Made by a program: the position numbers and the translations under genes
The notes under the pieces: generated by a model
Told to the model about the DNA's origin: nothing
Seen by the model: only the letters and a program-made list of their open reading frames with translations
Databases searched by the model: none
Source: an uncultured Dehalococcoidia bacterium
GTDB taxonomy: Bacteria > Chloroflexota > Dehalococcoidia > Lucifugimonadales > UBA3495
NCBI GenBank assembly: GCA_958295765.1
Contig: CATQHB010000002.1
Coordinates: forward strand, 115,717 to 179,716
Length of the DNA stretch: 64,000 nt
Direction: 5' to 3'
Shown: piece by piece, positions 8,172 through 15,950 of the stretch
Layout: every line of letters begins with the position of its first letter
How positions within the stretch are numbered: the first letter of the stretch is position 1

Positions 8172-8241
8172 CAATTAAGAATTAGGAATTAAGAATTGAT
8201 AATTCCCAATTCGCAATTCCTAATTCCTAATTCCTAATTCC
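8172..8241. repeat. H7 AT-rich heptamer array
   Basis: Tandem and inverted AATTAGG/AATTAAG/CTAATTC heptamers forming an AT-rich hairpin in otherwise GC-rich DNA. The array runs into the 3' end of the F420 reductase gene and supplies its last codons and stop. Related arrays lie at 32249-32359 and 60527-60602. Confidence 0.8.
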
Positions 8242-8916
8242 GACAATGCGGATTGCGGAGTGGATTTTATAGATTCGGTTGATGTTGACCAGCAGGGGGG
8301 TTATTTGTTCGACGTACTTGGCGTTAGCCAGTCCGCCGCCGTCCACCGGGCGCAGGTTGGGGATTTTTTGAGTCAGGGACATTACCAGGGTCTTGGCCTC
8401 CCGGTGGTCGGCGCAGATTACTACATCCCCCTTCATCTCCGTCTCCGGCTGCTGCAACTCCTCGGCGCTGACGTTCTGAAAGGCAGCCACTACCGAGGAG
8501 TCGGGCAGCAGCAGTTGGGCTTCCTCGGCGGCGGAACCGGCCTCCACCGGCACGGCAATGGCGCCCCGGCCCCGCTCAAAACGCATCGGCGCGATGACGT
8601 TCACCACCACCTTGCCGGCCAACGCCCCGGCCAACGGCTCCAGCAGCGGCCTTTGGGCCTCATAAGGCACGGTCAGAAAGGCGACGTCGGCTTGCCCGGC
8701 GGCGGCTGAATTGTCGCTGCCCTCAATCCGGCCAACCTTGGCCGAGTCGGTGTCGGAGTCAGTGGCCGAGTTGTTGAGCAAGGCGGACAACTCCGCCGCA
8801 GTGTCGGCGGCGCGCGCCGCGTCCCGGGAGCCGATAATCACATCCTCTCCGGCCCGGGCCAACCGCAGCGCCAGGCCCCGGCCCTCCGGCCCAGTGCCGC
8901 CCAGGAATGTCAGCAT
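8227..8916 (-). CDS. F420-dependent NADP reductase family protein
   Basis: 229 residues. An N-terminal Rossmann loop (GGTGPEGRGLA) is followed by the NADP-phosphate binding strand VIIGSRD, then the VAFLTVPYEAQ segment and a VVNVIAPMRF segment, matching F420H2:NADP oxidoreductases (Fno/NpdG). The enzyme transfers hydride between NADPH and coenzyme F420. An LLM-class monooxygenase at 46818 could use the F420 pool. Start at ATG 8916 after GGGGGAGGGCAGGCGT; earlier in-frame codons lack a site. The last codons and the stop lie in an H7 heptamer array. Confidence 0.85.
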   Translation of the reverse strand: MLTFLGGTGPEGRGLALRLARAGEDVIIGSRDAARAADTAAELSALLNNSATDSDTDSAKVGRIEGSDNSAAAGQADVAFLTVPYEAQRPLLEPLAGALAGKVVVNVIAPMRFERGRGAIAVPVEAGSAAEEAQLLLPDSSVVAAFQNVSAEELQQPETEMKGDVVICADHREAKTLVMSLTQKIPNLRPVDGGGLANAKYVEQITPLLVNINRIYKIHSAIRIVGIRN

Positions 8917-9045
8917 ACGCCTGCCCTCCCCCTGTCCGGTTGCCTCCGGTGCATTGCCAATAATATACCACAACCGACGGCCCGGTTGGTGGGGAGACTT
9001 GGTATTACTATGGGGGCGGTGCAAAGTCGAGTTGCCAGCTCTACC

Positions 9046-9464
9046 CGCTCATCCTGAGCTTGTCGAAGGACGAATCACGGGCTGGGTGTATGGTTCGACA
9101 AGCTCACCATGAGCGGAGTTCGTTATCATGAGCGGATAGTGGTATTGACTTGGCGCCAACCCGTTCCGGTGGTCAGGGCAATCGCGTCTTGACCAGGGCA
9201 ACCCCGGCAACCGTCGTTCCGGCGAAAGCCGGAATCCAGGAAATCCCCAGAAAAGAGCGGGCCGGCTACCGAGGATTCTGGATTCCGGCTTTCGCCGGAA
9301 CGACGGGTTTATGCTGCGGTTGACTTTGGGGCTTGGCACATATCCTGCATAGGAACCGGGGCCGGCGCAAAGTCATTGCCAACAACAAAATCCGCTCATC
9401 CTGAGCCTGTCGAAGGATGCCCCGTCGGGTAGGGTGTATGGTTCGACAAGCTGACCATGAGCTG
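9046..9464. repeat. SA pair, P97 palindrome, SA pair
   Basis: The ~700-bp gap between two divergent genes holds an SA inverted pair (9046-9116), a P97 palindrome (9211-9306) and another SA inverted pair (9393-9464; its right unit has substitutions, CTGACC for CTCACC). No gene is supported here. Confidence 0.85.
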
Positions 9465-9535
9465 ATCCGTTATCTTGAGTGGATGTTGTTAGTGGCATTG
9501 ACTTGGCGCCTACCCGGTCCCGGCAGCAAAAGGGG

Positions 9536-9565
9536 TTGGGGGTTCGGGCCGGAAAGTGCTAGAAT
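9536..9565 (+). promoter_or_regulatory. Likely extended -10 promoter
   Basis: TTGGGG (9536-9541) and TGCTAGAAT with the TAGAAT hexamer at 9560-9565, spacer 18. The TGn extension compensates for the weak -35. It stands 58 bases before the start of the DUF6941-like gene and would drive that gene and the dehydrogenase after it. Confidence 0.5.
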
Positions 9566-9623
9566 AGCCCCGCCTTATTGCGTTGCCCGACGATGTTTTA
9601 CCCTGGCGAAAGGAGTTGCCCGG

Positions 9624-10061
9624 TTGACTACCAGCCCAGCGGAACCTTACCTGAAGTATGCCCTTTTTTGCCGGGACACCGAGACCGGCTCGGATGACGA
9701 CCTTACTTTTAAGGGGATTATTGACTTGGTGGAGTTGCCGGCGCCGGCCGAGCCGCCCGACCCGGATTCTCCCCCGAACTCCGGGGCGTTGGCCCAGGTG
9801 GACTTGAACCTGGCCTTCTGCATTGCCGGGGCCGCGCCGGGCAGCCATCACCTGATGGTGGCAATCAAGGCGCCGGGCATCCCCCTAGACACGCCGCCGC
9901 CCCAGAGCATCGACTGGGAGGAGGGCATCCTGTTCCAGCGGTGGATTAAAACTTTCCGTATCCCGGTGCAGCGGGCCGGGCTGCACGTAGCCGCCATCCT
10001 GCTGGACGGCGCGCCCCTGGGCGAGGCCAGCTTTCTGGTGCGCTTTAAGCCGGCCGACTAG
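9624..10061 (+). CDS. DUF6941-like hypothetical protein
   Basis: 145 residues, predicted mostly beta. The opening YLKYALFCRD...LTFKGIIDLVELP and the later HHLMVAIKAPG and GLHVAAILLDG strands resemble the DUF6941 family of small beta-sandwich proteins; the match is from memory and not certain. TTG at 9624 is chosen because AGGAG lies eight bases before it and conserved-looking sequence begins there; in-frame codons further upstream fall in repeat DNA. The dehydrogenase gene follows after 28 bases, so they are likely co-transcribed. Confidence 0.6.
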   Translation: MTTSPAEPYLKYALFCRDTETGSDDDLTFKGIIDLVELPAPAEPPDPDSPPNSGALAQVDLNLAFCIAGAAPGSHHLMVAIKAPGIPLDTPPPQSIDWEEGILFQRWIKTFRIPVQRAGLHVAAILLDGAPLGEASFLVRFKPAD

Positions 10062-10089
10062 ATTTATTCGGATACAGGCAGGTGGCCCC

Positions 10090-11133
10090 TTGAAAGCAAT
10101 GGTGATACACCGGTTCGGCGAGCCGGAGGTTATGCAGTGGGAGGAGGCGCCCACGCCGGCCCCCGGCGCCGGGGAAGTTCTGGTGCAGGTTCACTCCGTT
10201 TCGGTGAACCGTACCTTGGACTTGCAGGTGCGGCAGGACGGCGGCGGTTATGGCGCCGTCCTGCCCCTGGTGCTGGGCAACGACCCGGCCGGGGTGGTGG
10301 TAGCGACCGGCCCCGGCGTGGAATCCCTCCGGGTCAATGACCGGGTAGCCGTCTCTCAGGGCATCCACTGTAACGCCTGCGCCGATTGCGCCGCCGGCCG
10401 CCCCCAGGATTGTCTCAACCGGCGGATGCTGGGGATTCACTTGTGGGGCGGTTACGCCGAATACGTCAAGGTTCCCGCCTCCAACTGCGTCTCGGTTCCT
10501 GACGGGCTGACCTTTGGCGCCGCCACCGTCGTGGCCCGCCACTTTCCCCTGGCGATTGCCCAGACCCGCCTGACCAACCTCCAGGCCGGCGATTGGGCCT
10601 TGGTGATGGGCGCGGCCGGCGGGTTGGGCAGTTGCATTATCCAGGTGGCCCGCACCCTGGGCGCCCGGATAATTGCCGGGGCCGGCGCTGATGACCGGGT
10701 GGAAGTGGGCCGCAGCCTGGGCGCCGAGTTCGGGGTCAACTACCGGCAGGCCGACCTGGAGGAGGAAGTGCGGCGCATCACCGAGGGCCGGGGCGTGGAC
10801 GTGGTGTTTGAGAACATCGGCGACCCGGCCCTGTGGGACGGAGCCTTTAACAGCCTGGCCCGGGGCGGCCGGCTGGTCACCGTCGGCGCTCACGGCGGCG
10901 GGATGGTTACCCTGGACTTGAAACGGCTCTACCAGCGGCGGCTGCAAGTGATGAGCGGCCTGGGCGCCGAAGGCCGGGCCGAGTTGGAACAATCCCTGCA
11001 ACTGACCGCCCAGGGCGAGTTTCAAGTGCTGATTGACCGCACTATGCCCCTGTCTCAAGCAGTGGCCGCCCACCGCCTGGTGGACGACAACGAACCGCTG
11101 GGCAAGGTAATTTTAGACCCCACCCTGGGTTAG
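10090..11133 (+). CDS. Zinc-type MDR alcohol dehydrogenase/quinone oxidoreductase
   Basis: 347 residues. The medium-chain dehydrogenase fold is shown by the N-terminal MKAMVIHRFGEPE, a NDPAGVV segment, the structural-zinc cysteine cluster CNACADCAAGRPQDC (about 98-112) and the nucleotide loop GAAGGLGS around 175. The catalytic zinc Cys and Glu usual in true alcohol dehydrogenases are not obvious, so a quinone or enone reductase role is equally possible. It starts at TTG 10090 behind GCAGGTGG. Cofactor and substrate cannot be fixed from sequence. Confidence 0.85.
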   Translation: MKAMVIHRFGEPEVMQWEEAPTPAPGAGEVLVQVHSVSVNRTLDLQVRQDGGGYGAVLPLVLGNDPAGVVVATGPGVESLRVNDRVAVSQGIHCNACADCAAGRPQDCLNRRMLGIHLWGGYAEYVKVPASNCVSVPDGLTFGAATVVARHFPLAIAQTRLTNLQAGDWALVMGAAGGLGSCIIQVARTLGARIIAGAGADDRVEVGRSLGAEFGVNYRQADLEEEVRRITEGRGVDVVFENIGDPALWDGAFNSLARGGRLVTVGAHGGGMVTLDLKRLYQRRLQVMSGLGAEGRAELEQSLQLTAQGEFQVLIDRTMPLSQAVAAHRLVDDNEPLGKVILDPTLG

Positions 11134-11219
11134 GGACGGGGTTGGGCAGGAATAGGCAGGGATAACTACGAATTGGCAGGGTAGTTACGCAGTTGAGACA
11201 ATGCCCGGCCTTAGCAATG

Positions 11220-11314
11220 TCACCCTGAACGGAGTGAAGGGTCTAAAATCCTGGCGGTAAGAAACGTTCCGGTTATTGGGCATTTTAGATTCCTCGGCTA
11301 CGCTCGGAATGACA
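11220..11314. repeat. D96 inverted-arm repeat
   Basis: Copy with a left arm of the CACCCTGAACGGAGTGAAGG type followed by GTCTAAAATC and a right arm ending TTTTAGATTCCTCGGCTACG. It occupies most of the 260-bp gap before the small membrane protein gene. Confidence 0.8.
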
Positions 11315-11393
11315 TATCTTTGATGGCGTTTCCTATTGAAATGGGTAACTCCCGTGCTTTATTCGTAGCTGAAACCAGCAAGGCGGAAGGATT

Positions 11394-11564
11394 ATGCACC
11401 GGAACCACGCCCTTTGGTTGGGCTTGCCCCTGCTGCTGATTGTTATTTTCGCGGTTTCCAACGCCTGGCTGCCGGGGCGGGCCGGGGTCTATTTCCTGGG
11501 CGCCATCATTGTCGCCCTTGTAATAATTTTCACCCTGCGTTTCAAGAAAACCTTTTGGGATTGA
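11394..11564 (+). CDS. Small two-helix membrane protein
   Basis: 56 residues. ATG at 11394 follows GGAAGG. Two hydrophobic stretches are visible (about residues 7-25 and 32-48) joined by a short polar turn (LPGRAG), and the tail is basic (RFKKTF), consistent with a small inner-membrane protein whose C-terminus is cytoplasmic. No family recognised. It is flanked by repeats on both sides and has no co-oriented neighbour closer than 260 bases. Confidence 0.65.
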   Translation: MHRNHALWLGLPLLLIVIFAVSNAWLPGRAGVYFLGAIIVALVIIFTLRFKKTFWD

Positions 11565-11580
11565 TGGCCGGGTAAGGTGG

Positions 11581-11800
11581 TGGTTCGACAGGCTCACCAT
11601 GAGCGGATTTTGTTATCAACTCTCCCCGCTCATCCTGAGCCTGTCGAAGGATGCGATCAGGGTAGGGTGGGTGGTTCGACAGGCTCACCATGAGCGGATT
11701 TTGTTATCAACTCTCCCCGCTCATCCTGAGCCTGTCGAAGGATGCGATCAGGGTAGGGTGGGTGGTTCGACAGGCTCACCATGAGCGAATTTCGTTACCA
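11581..11800. repeat. 91-bp tandem duplication of SA units
   Basis: Two essentially identical 91-bp units (11581-11671, 11672-11762) and a partial third. Each contains GTTCGACAGGCTCACCATGA, a spacer ATTTTGTTATCAACTC, then CGCTCATCCTGAGCCTGTCG. The near-perfect identity points to recent duplication. Confidence 0.9.
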
Positions 11801-11895
11801 TGATAGGGTATTGTTGGAGTGATCGGATATTGTTCTTGGCATTGACTTAGCGCCAGCCCGTAAGACCGGCCCCAAGTCAATCGCAGCATAAACAA

Positions 11896-11930
11896 CCGTC
11901 GTTCCGGCGAAAGCCGGAATCCAGGAAATC
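11896..11930. repeat. Half P97 element
   Basis: Left arm of the P97 palindrome (CGTTCCGGCGAAAGCCGGAA then TCCAGGAAATCC) with no matching right arm; the sequence passes directly into the leader of the CinA-like gene. Confidence 0.75.
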
Positions 11931-11962
11931 CTAACCATTAAGAAGTAAGAAGGAGTAAAACT

Positions 11963-12454
11963 ATGCCTGATTTAACCTCAATGTCCGCCTCGGTGGGGGC
12001 GTTGCTGAAAGAAGGGGAGCAGACTTTGGCGGTGTCCGAGTCCTCTTGCGGGGGACTGCTTTCCGCCGCATTGGTGGCTGTGCCCGGCGCGTCGGCCTAC
12101 TACGTGGGCGGGGCGGTGTGCTACACCCGCACCGCGCAACAGGGTTTGCTGGACGTGCCGGAGGCGGCGATGGCCGGCATCCGGGCCAGCAGCGAGCCGT
12201 ACGCCCAACTCAACGCCCGCGCCGTGCGGGAGCAGTTGGGGACGACCTGGGCGGTGAGTGAGACCGGCGCCAGCGGGCCTACCGGCAACCGCTACGGCGA
12301 TTCGGCCGGCCACGCCTGCATCGCCGTCGCCGGGCCGGTGGAAAAGGTGATTACCGTGGAGACCGGCCAAGCGGACCGGGAGGCCAATATGTGGGTCTTT
12401 GTCCAGGCCGCCCTGGACTTGCTGGAGCAGTGCGTCCAGGAATCCCGCCAGTAG
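11963..12454 (+). CDS. CinA C-terminal domain protein (nicotinamide-nucleotide amidase-like)
   Basis: 163 residues covering only the CinA C-terminal domain: the SESSCGGLLSAAL helix, the YYVGGAVCYTR strand, and the ETGASGPTGNRYGD loop that carries the conserved Gly-rich active site. Stand-alone proteins of this type (PncC) deamidate nicotinamide mononucleotide in NAD salvage. The competence/damage N-terminal domain of full CinA is absent. AGAAGGAGTAAAACT precedes ATG 11963. The gene is monocistronic and faces a VOC gene across an M203-type core. Confidence 0.85.
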   Translation: MPDLTSMSASVGALLKEGEQTLAVSESSCGGLLSAALVAVPGASAYYVGGAVCYTRTAQQGLLDVPEAAMAGIRASSEPYAQLNARAVREQLGTTWAVSETGASGPTGNRYGDSAGHACIAVAGPVEKVITVETGQADREANMWVFVQAALDLLEQCVQESRQ

Positions 12455-12483
12455 TTCTACCGGCCGGAGGTTTTCACTAAGGC

Positions 12484-12605
12484 GTAGGGGCGGGTTTATA
12501 ACCCGCCCGGCCCGCTATGGCAAACTCGGTTCGGAGAACCGGCGCCGCCATAGTTGAATTGTTCTGACGCCGGAAGGTAGGGCGGGTTACAAACCCGCCC
12601 CTACC
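12484..12605. repeat. M203 core (inverted GC palindromes)
   Basis: GTAGGGGCGGGTTTATAACC at the left and the matching GGGCGGGTTACAAACCCGCC at the right flank a ~70-bp variable core. The outer GTATTCTCAAC ends seen in complete copies are missing here. It lies between convergent genes. Confidence 0.8.
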
Positions 12606-12632
12606 GGCCAACGAAGCGGGATAAAGTCGGGT

Positions 12633-13100
12633 CTAGTCCGAGGCTACCTCTTCCAGGACCAGGGGCTTGGCGACGCCGCCGTTCTGGTGCAGCCACTCTT
12701 TGGCCTCATCGTGGAGCATATCGGCGAAAATCTCCAGCCGGTTGCCGTCCGGGTCAAAGAAATAGACGCTCTGGCTCATCACGTGGTCCATCGCCCCGTC
12801 AATCTCCACCCCGTTCTCCTTGAGCTTGCCGTAAATCTCCTTCAGTTCCTCCGGGCCGCCCTCGATTTCCAGGGCGATGTGGTTCAGGCCCAGGTGATTC
12901 TTTTCCAGGCGGTCGGCCGGCTCCCGGAAGGGGAAAAGGGCGATGTCGTGATGCTCCTTTCCAAAGGAGAGGAAGGCCATGTTGCGCTCCGGGTTATGGC
13001 TGACCACTTCCATCCCCAGCACCTTGCTGTAGAAGTCAATGGAAGCGTCCACGTCGCGGCAGTTCAGTACGATGTGTTGCAAGCGGTTAATTCGGGCCAT
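12633..13100 (-). CDS. VOC-fold (glyoxalase/extradiol dioxygenase-like) protein
   Basis: 155 residues. The VOC metal ligands are visible: His9 (LQHIVLN), a His in LGLNHIALEI and Glu in DPDGNRLEIFAD. The SIDFYSKVLGMEVV motif places it near glyoxalase I/ring-cleavage proteins. Compared with the 49785 paralogue it shares the HHDIALF and SVYFFDPDGNR segments, so the two are closer to each other than to the VOC at 32371. ATG 13100 is set by GGCGGAGGTAAAACA. Substrate unknown. Confidence 0.85.
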   Translation of the reverse strand: MARINRLQHIVLNCRDVDASIDFYSKVLGMEVVSHNPERNMAFLSFGKEHHDIALFPFREPADRLEKNHLGLNHIALEIEGGPEELKEIYGKLKENGVEIDGAMDHVMSQSVYFFDPDGNRLEIFADMLHDEAKEWLHQNGGVAKPLVLEEVASD

Positions 13101-13247
13101 TGTTTTACCTCCGCCAGTTTGAATTGATAACATTTTACCACAGGGATGCAATATGGATGCAATACCTGGCGATGGTGGGGCTACGCCCATAAGGTCAATC
13201 GCATCACAAAACCGTCATTAGCATAAAACCGTCGTTCCGGCTTTAAC

Positions 13248-13344
13248 CCGTCGTTCCGGCGAAAGCCGGAATCCAGGAAATCCCCCGGAAAAGTGCGTGT
13301 CGGATACAGAGGGTTCTGGATTCCGGCTTTCGCCGGAACGACGG
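13248..13344. repeat. P97 palindrome
   Basis: Complete 97-bp copy with inverted arms around a variable centre, preceded by a partial CGTTCCGGCTTTAACC start. It fills the gap between the VOC gene and the GIY-YIG-like gene. Confidence 0.9.
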
Positions 13345-13391
13345 TTCTTGGGTTGCCCTGGTTAAGACGTGATTGACTTGGCGCCGCCCTA

Positions 13392-14180
13392 CTACCCTCC
13401 GGGCCGGCGCATAGTCTCAACCCGCAACTCCATTTCAGCCAGAAAATCCGGGTGCCACGCCTGTTCCACGTGGGCGTTGTTCCACAGGCCCGACTGGCGC
13501 ACCCGCTCCCGGTCGCTGTTCCGGCCCAGCCAGTTTGTCGAGGGCCGGTCAACGGCCGGCGTCTTAAAACTGCTGAGCAGCGCAATGGCGTTGCGCTCAA
13601 TAAGCCCGCGCCGGCTGCCCGGCCCCGGTTCGTCGGGTACGTCCAGCCAGAGGAAAGGCATTTGCCCGATGTACCGGCTTACCAACCGTTCAAGACTCTC
13701 CTCAGTATCCTTGATGTTAGCCGGACTGAGGCCAAGGCGGCCGGCGGCGGCGCCCCGGCTGTTCCCTACGCCCCAGGACGGCGGCAGCGGCAAGCCGTTC
13801 CGTTGGGCCAGGGCTATGCCGACCAGCAGGCGAAATATCGAACCGCGATGATTGCCCCGACCGGAACGGGCATCCCCCCGGTGCTGGGACAAGCGGCCCC
13901 ACAGGACGCTTTTAGACCCGGCGGTAAGCCCGTGCGTCCCTACCCGGACAACCCGCCCCCGGCAGTCGGCGCTGGGGCATGAACCGGAATTGAGACTAGA
14001 GTCGGAAACGGGGCCGGAGCCGTATCGGGTTTCCCCCGGCTCAAAAAAGAAATACACCCCCCACCGGGGCCAGTCCATCCGGCCACTGCAATCCCGCAGG
14101 ACGCGCGGCCCGCCGGTACGGGTTGCCAGGCGGCCCAGCAGGTCATAAAACCGGCCGGTGTCGGCGGCGCGGTCAGACAT
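13392..14180 (-). CDS. GIY-YIG-like nuclease domain protein
   Basis: 262 residues. The pattern Gly41-Val-Tyr43...Arg79-Val-Gly-Thr...Arg97-x-x-His100 fits a diverged GIY-YIG core (GVY in place of GIY, RVG in place of YIG, then the conserved Arg), and IERNAIALL at 194-202 could supply the catalytic Glu and Asn. The rest is unlike UvrC or homing enzymes. Its first eight bases overlap the end of the DUF6884 gene (ATGTCTGA), so the two are translationally coupled. I have seen this pairing as hypothetical proteins in other bacteria; the joint function is not known to me. Family call is tentative. Confidence 0.6.
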   Translation of the reverse strand: MSDRAADTGRFYDLLGRLATRTGGPRVLRDCSGRMDWPRWGVYFFFEPGETRYGSGPVSDSSLNSGSCPSADCRGRVVRVGTHGLTAGSKSVLWGRLSQHRGDARSGRGNHRGSIFRLLVGIALAQRNGLPLPPSWGVGNSRGAAAGRLGLSPANIKDTEESLERLVSRYIGQMPFLWLDVPDEPGPGSRRGLIERNAIALLSSFKTPAVDRPSTNWLGRNSDRERVRQSGLWNNAHVEQAWHPDFLAEMELRVETMRRPGG

Positions 14181-14592
14181 TGATCTGCTGTCCCAGCCAA
14201 CGCAGCCGCTCTCCGATTTTCAGCCCGTGCAAGGGATCACGAACGGTTACGCCCCGTTTGCCAATTTGCGGATTCAGGAACTCCTGGTAGGGCTGGCCGG
14301 CCAGGAACACCACCTCAGCCACTCCGTCCAGATGGGGCTGCAATTGGGACATTACCCTTTCCGCCCACCGGCGCCGCTCCGCTACCGGCATTTGTTTCAG
14401 CGTCAGGTCATAAGGGTCAATAAGCTGTTCCGGGCGCACCAGGCCGTACTTGGCCGACAGGATGTACCAGGGTTGGCCCAAGCCCTCCACGTAGGCGCGG
14501 GTCTTGAGAAACAAAGGGGAGATATACAGGTCTTGGGCCGGGGCGGGAACGGCCCGCTTTTTGCTGACGCACGAAACCAGGTAAAGGGACAT
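14173..14592 (-). CDS. DUF6884 family protein
   Basis: 139 residues with the DUF6884 hallmarks: an N-terminal LVSCVSKKR strand-loop with a conserved Cys, DLYISPLF, then ILSAKYGLVRPEQLIDPYD and the KQMPVAERRRWA helix. The fold appears related to the YaaA/TGT-associated alpha-beta proteins. No biochemical role is established to my knowledge. GGAGATTCCA precedes ATG 14592. It is the first gene of a two-gene unit with the GIY-YIG-like protein and has a palindrome across its putative -10. Confidence 0.75.
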   Translation of the reverse strand: MSLYLVSCVSKKRAVPAPAQDLYISPLFLKTRAYVEGLGQPWYILSAKYGLVRPEQLIDPYDLTLKQMPVAERRRWAERVMSQLQPHLDGVAEVVFLAGQPYQEFLNPQIGKRGVTVRDPLHGLKIGERLRWLGQQINV

Positions 14593-14604
14593 TGGAATCT
14601 CCGG

Positions 14605-14620
14605 GGATTATAAATAATCC
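14605..14620 (-). promoter_or_regulatory. Palindrome over a putative -10 box
   Basis: GGATTATAAATAATCC (7-bp arms, AA centre) contains TATAAT on the minus strand (14607-14612), 15 bases before the DUF6884 start. A protein bound to this palindrome would block the promoter. No convincing -35 is seen at the normal distance, so promoter activity is uncertain. Confidence 0.4.
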
Positions 14621-14661
14621 GGGAATTAAGGCAGGTTAGGCCGGGCAGCGTCATTGCCCGG

Positions 14662-14689
14662 CCCCGGCCTCTGATGAGAGAGGCCGGGG
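14662..14689. other. Stem-loop downstream of the rhodanese gene
   Basis: An 11-bp stem (CCCCGGCCTCT at 14662-14672 and its complement at 14679-14689) with a 6-nt loop. On the minus strand it follows the rhodanese stop by 21 bases. The T-rich stretch lies before rather than after the stem, so it is not a standard intrinsic terminator. Confidence 0.5.
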
Positions 14690-14710
14690 AAAAGGGAAAA
14701 TCCGGCCCGG

Positions 14711-15556
14711 CTAGGGCTTTTCGATGGGCGCGCCGACGATGCTGCCCCACTCGGTCCAGGAACCGTCGTAGTTGCGGACGTTTTCGTGGCCCAGCAGTTG
14801 GGTCAGCACGAACCAGGTGTGCGAGGAACGCTCCCCGATGCGGCAGTAGGCGACGGTTTCCCGGCTCCCGTCGATGCCCTTGCCGCCGTACAGTTCGGCC
14901 AGTTCGTCGGCGGACTTGAAAGTGCCGTCCTCGTTGGCGGCCTGCGCCCAGGGGATGTTGGCGGCGCCGGGGATGTGGCCGCCGCGCTGGGAACCCTCCT
15001 GGGGCAGGTTGGGCGGCGCCAGCAGTTCGCCGCTGAACTCCTGGGGCGAGCGCACGTCCACCAGGGAAATGCTGCCGGCGCCTACGCCGGCCAGCACCTG
15101 GTCCCGGTAGGCCCGGATACCCTCATCCGGGGCGGCGGCGGTGTAGGTTTTGGCCGCCGGGCTGGGTACGTCGGTGGTCAGGGGCCGGCCCTCGGCCAGC
15201 CACTTGGCCCGCCCGCCGTTCATCAGCTTGACGTCGCGGTGCCCGTAGTAGCGGATTTGCCAGAAGGCCCAGGCCGCGAACCAGTTATTGTTGTCCCCGT
15301 AGAGGACGATGGTGGTATCGTTGTCCGCGCCGGCGCTGCCCAGCAGTTGTTCCATTTCAGCCTGGCTGACCACGTCGCGGCGTACTGCCTGCTGCAACTG
15401 GCTCTGCCAATTCCAGCCGACGGCGCCGGCGACGTGGCCCTGCTCATAGGCGGCGGTATCCACGTCCACCTCAATCAGGGTTACGTTGGCGTCGCCGCCG
15501 TGTTCGGCCACCCACTCGGTACTCACCAGGGATTCGGGATGGGCGTATTCTGCCAT
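14711..15556 (-). CDS. Tandem-rhodanese sulfurtransferase
   Basis: 281 residues with two rhodanese domains. The first (about 8-130) is the inactive one, and the second carries the active-site Cys in CRIGERSS followed by HTWF. These enzymes move sulfane sulfur from thiosulfate or 3-mercaptopyruvate to thiols or cyanide. The CRIGERS loop is that of thiosulfate-type sulfurtransferases rather than the CG(S/T)GVT loop of mercaptopyruvate enzymes. I prefer ATG 15556 because GGAGG lies seven bases before it; an ATG two codons earlier is too close to that site. Confidence 0.9.
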   Translation of the reverse strand: MAEYAHPESLVSTEWVAEHGGDANVTLIEVDVDTAAYEQGHVAGAVGWNWQSQLQQAVRRDVVSQAEMEQLLGSAGADNDTTIVLYGDNNNWFAAWAFWQIRYYGHRDVKLMNGGRAKWLAEGRPLTTDVPSPAAKTYTAAAPDEGIRAYRDQVLAGVGAGSISLVDVRSPQEFSGELLAPPNLPQEGSQRGGHIPGAANIPWAQAANEDGTFKSADELAELYGGKGIDGSRETVAYCRIGERSSHTWFVLTQLLGHENVRNYDGSWTEWGSIVGAPIEKP

Positions 15557-15675
15557 AGTCATTCCTCCATTTTATTGCACTTTGCTGCACTGCGTCTTTG
15601 CCGTAAGGGGTTGGCGATAGTACCCGCCTATTGTAACCAGCAAGGGGCGGCTTGGTAACCCGCCCTCCATTGGCG

Positions 15676-15716
15676 TCAAGTTAAGGATACCACAGATACG
15701 GACAAGCTGCCCAACC
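15676..15716. repeat. Two-copy dispersed repeat
   Basis: TCAAGTTAAGGATACCACAG followed by ATACGGACAAGCTGCCCAAC; a second copy with a few substitutions is at 50885-50926. Both lie next to other repeat families in gene-free DNA. Confidence 0.65.
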
Positions 15717-15729
15717 TGATGATGGTGGG

Positions 15730-15932
15730 GTATTCTCAACGCGGGTTGGTATCATCATCAACGTAGGGGCGGGTTTATAACCCGCCCTGACTCGGGTGCA
15801 GGAATACGTCAGCTATGGCCTACTCGTTTTCTGGCACTTTCTTGCCGGTGAACCCAGGGCGGGTTATAAACCCGCCCCTACCGGACAACGCAAGATGCCC
15901 TGGTAGGAAATACCAACGCCTGTTGAGAATAC
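15730..15932. mobile_element. Complete M203 MITE-like element
   Basis: 203-bp gene-free element. The ends are inverted copies (GTATTCTCAACGCGGGTTGG on the left; right end reads as GTATTCTCAACAGGCGTTGG on the other strand). Inside sit a second pair of inverted GTAGGGGCGGGTTTATAACC arms and a unique ~70-bp core. The structure is that of a non-autonomous miniature transposable element; no target duplication could be confirmed by eye. Confidence 0.75.
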
Positions 15933-15950
15933 TAATGGTGTAACAACGTC

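Noticed and set aside
14662-14689. Terminator of the rhodanese gene
   Set aside because: The stem is strong but T residues precede rather than follow it on the transcribed strand; listed only as a stem-loop.
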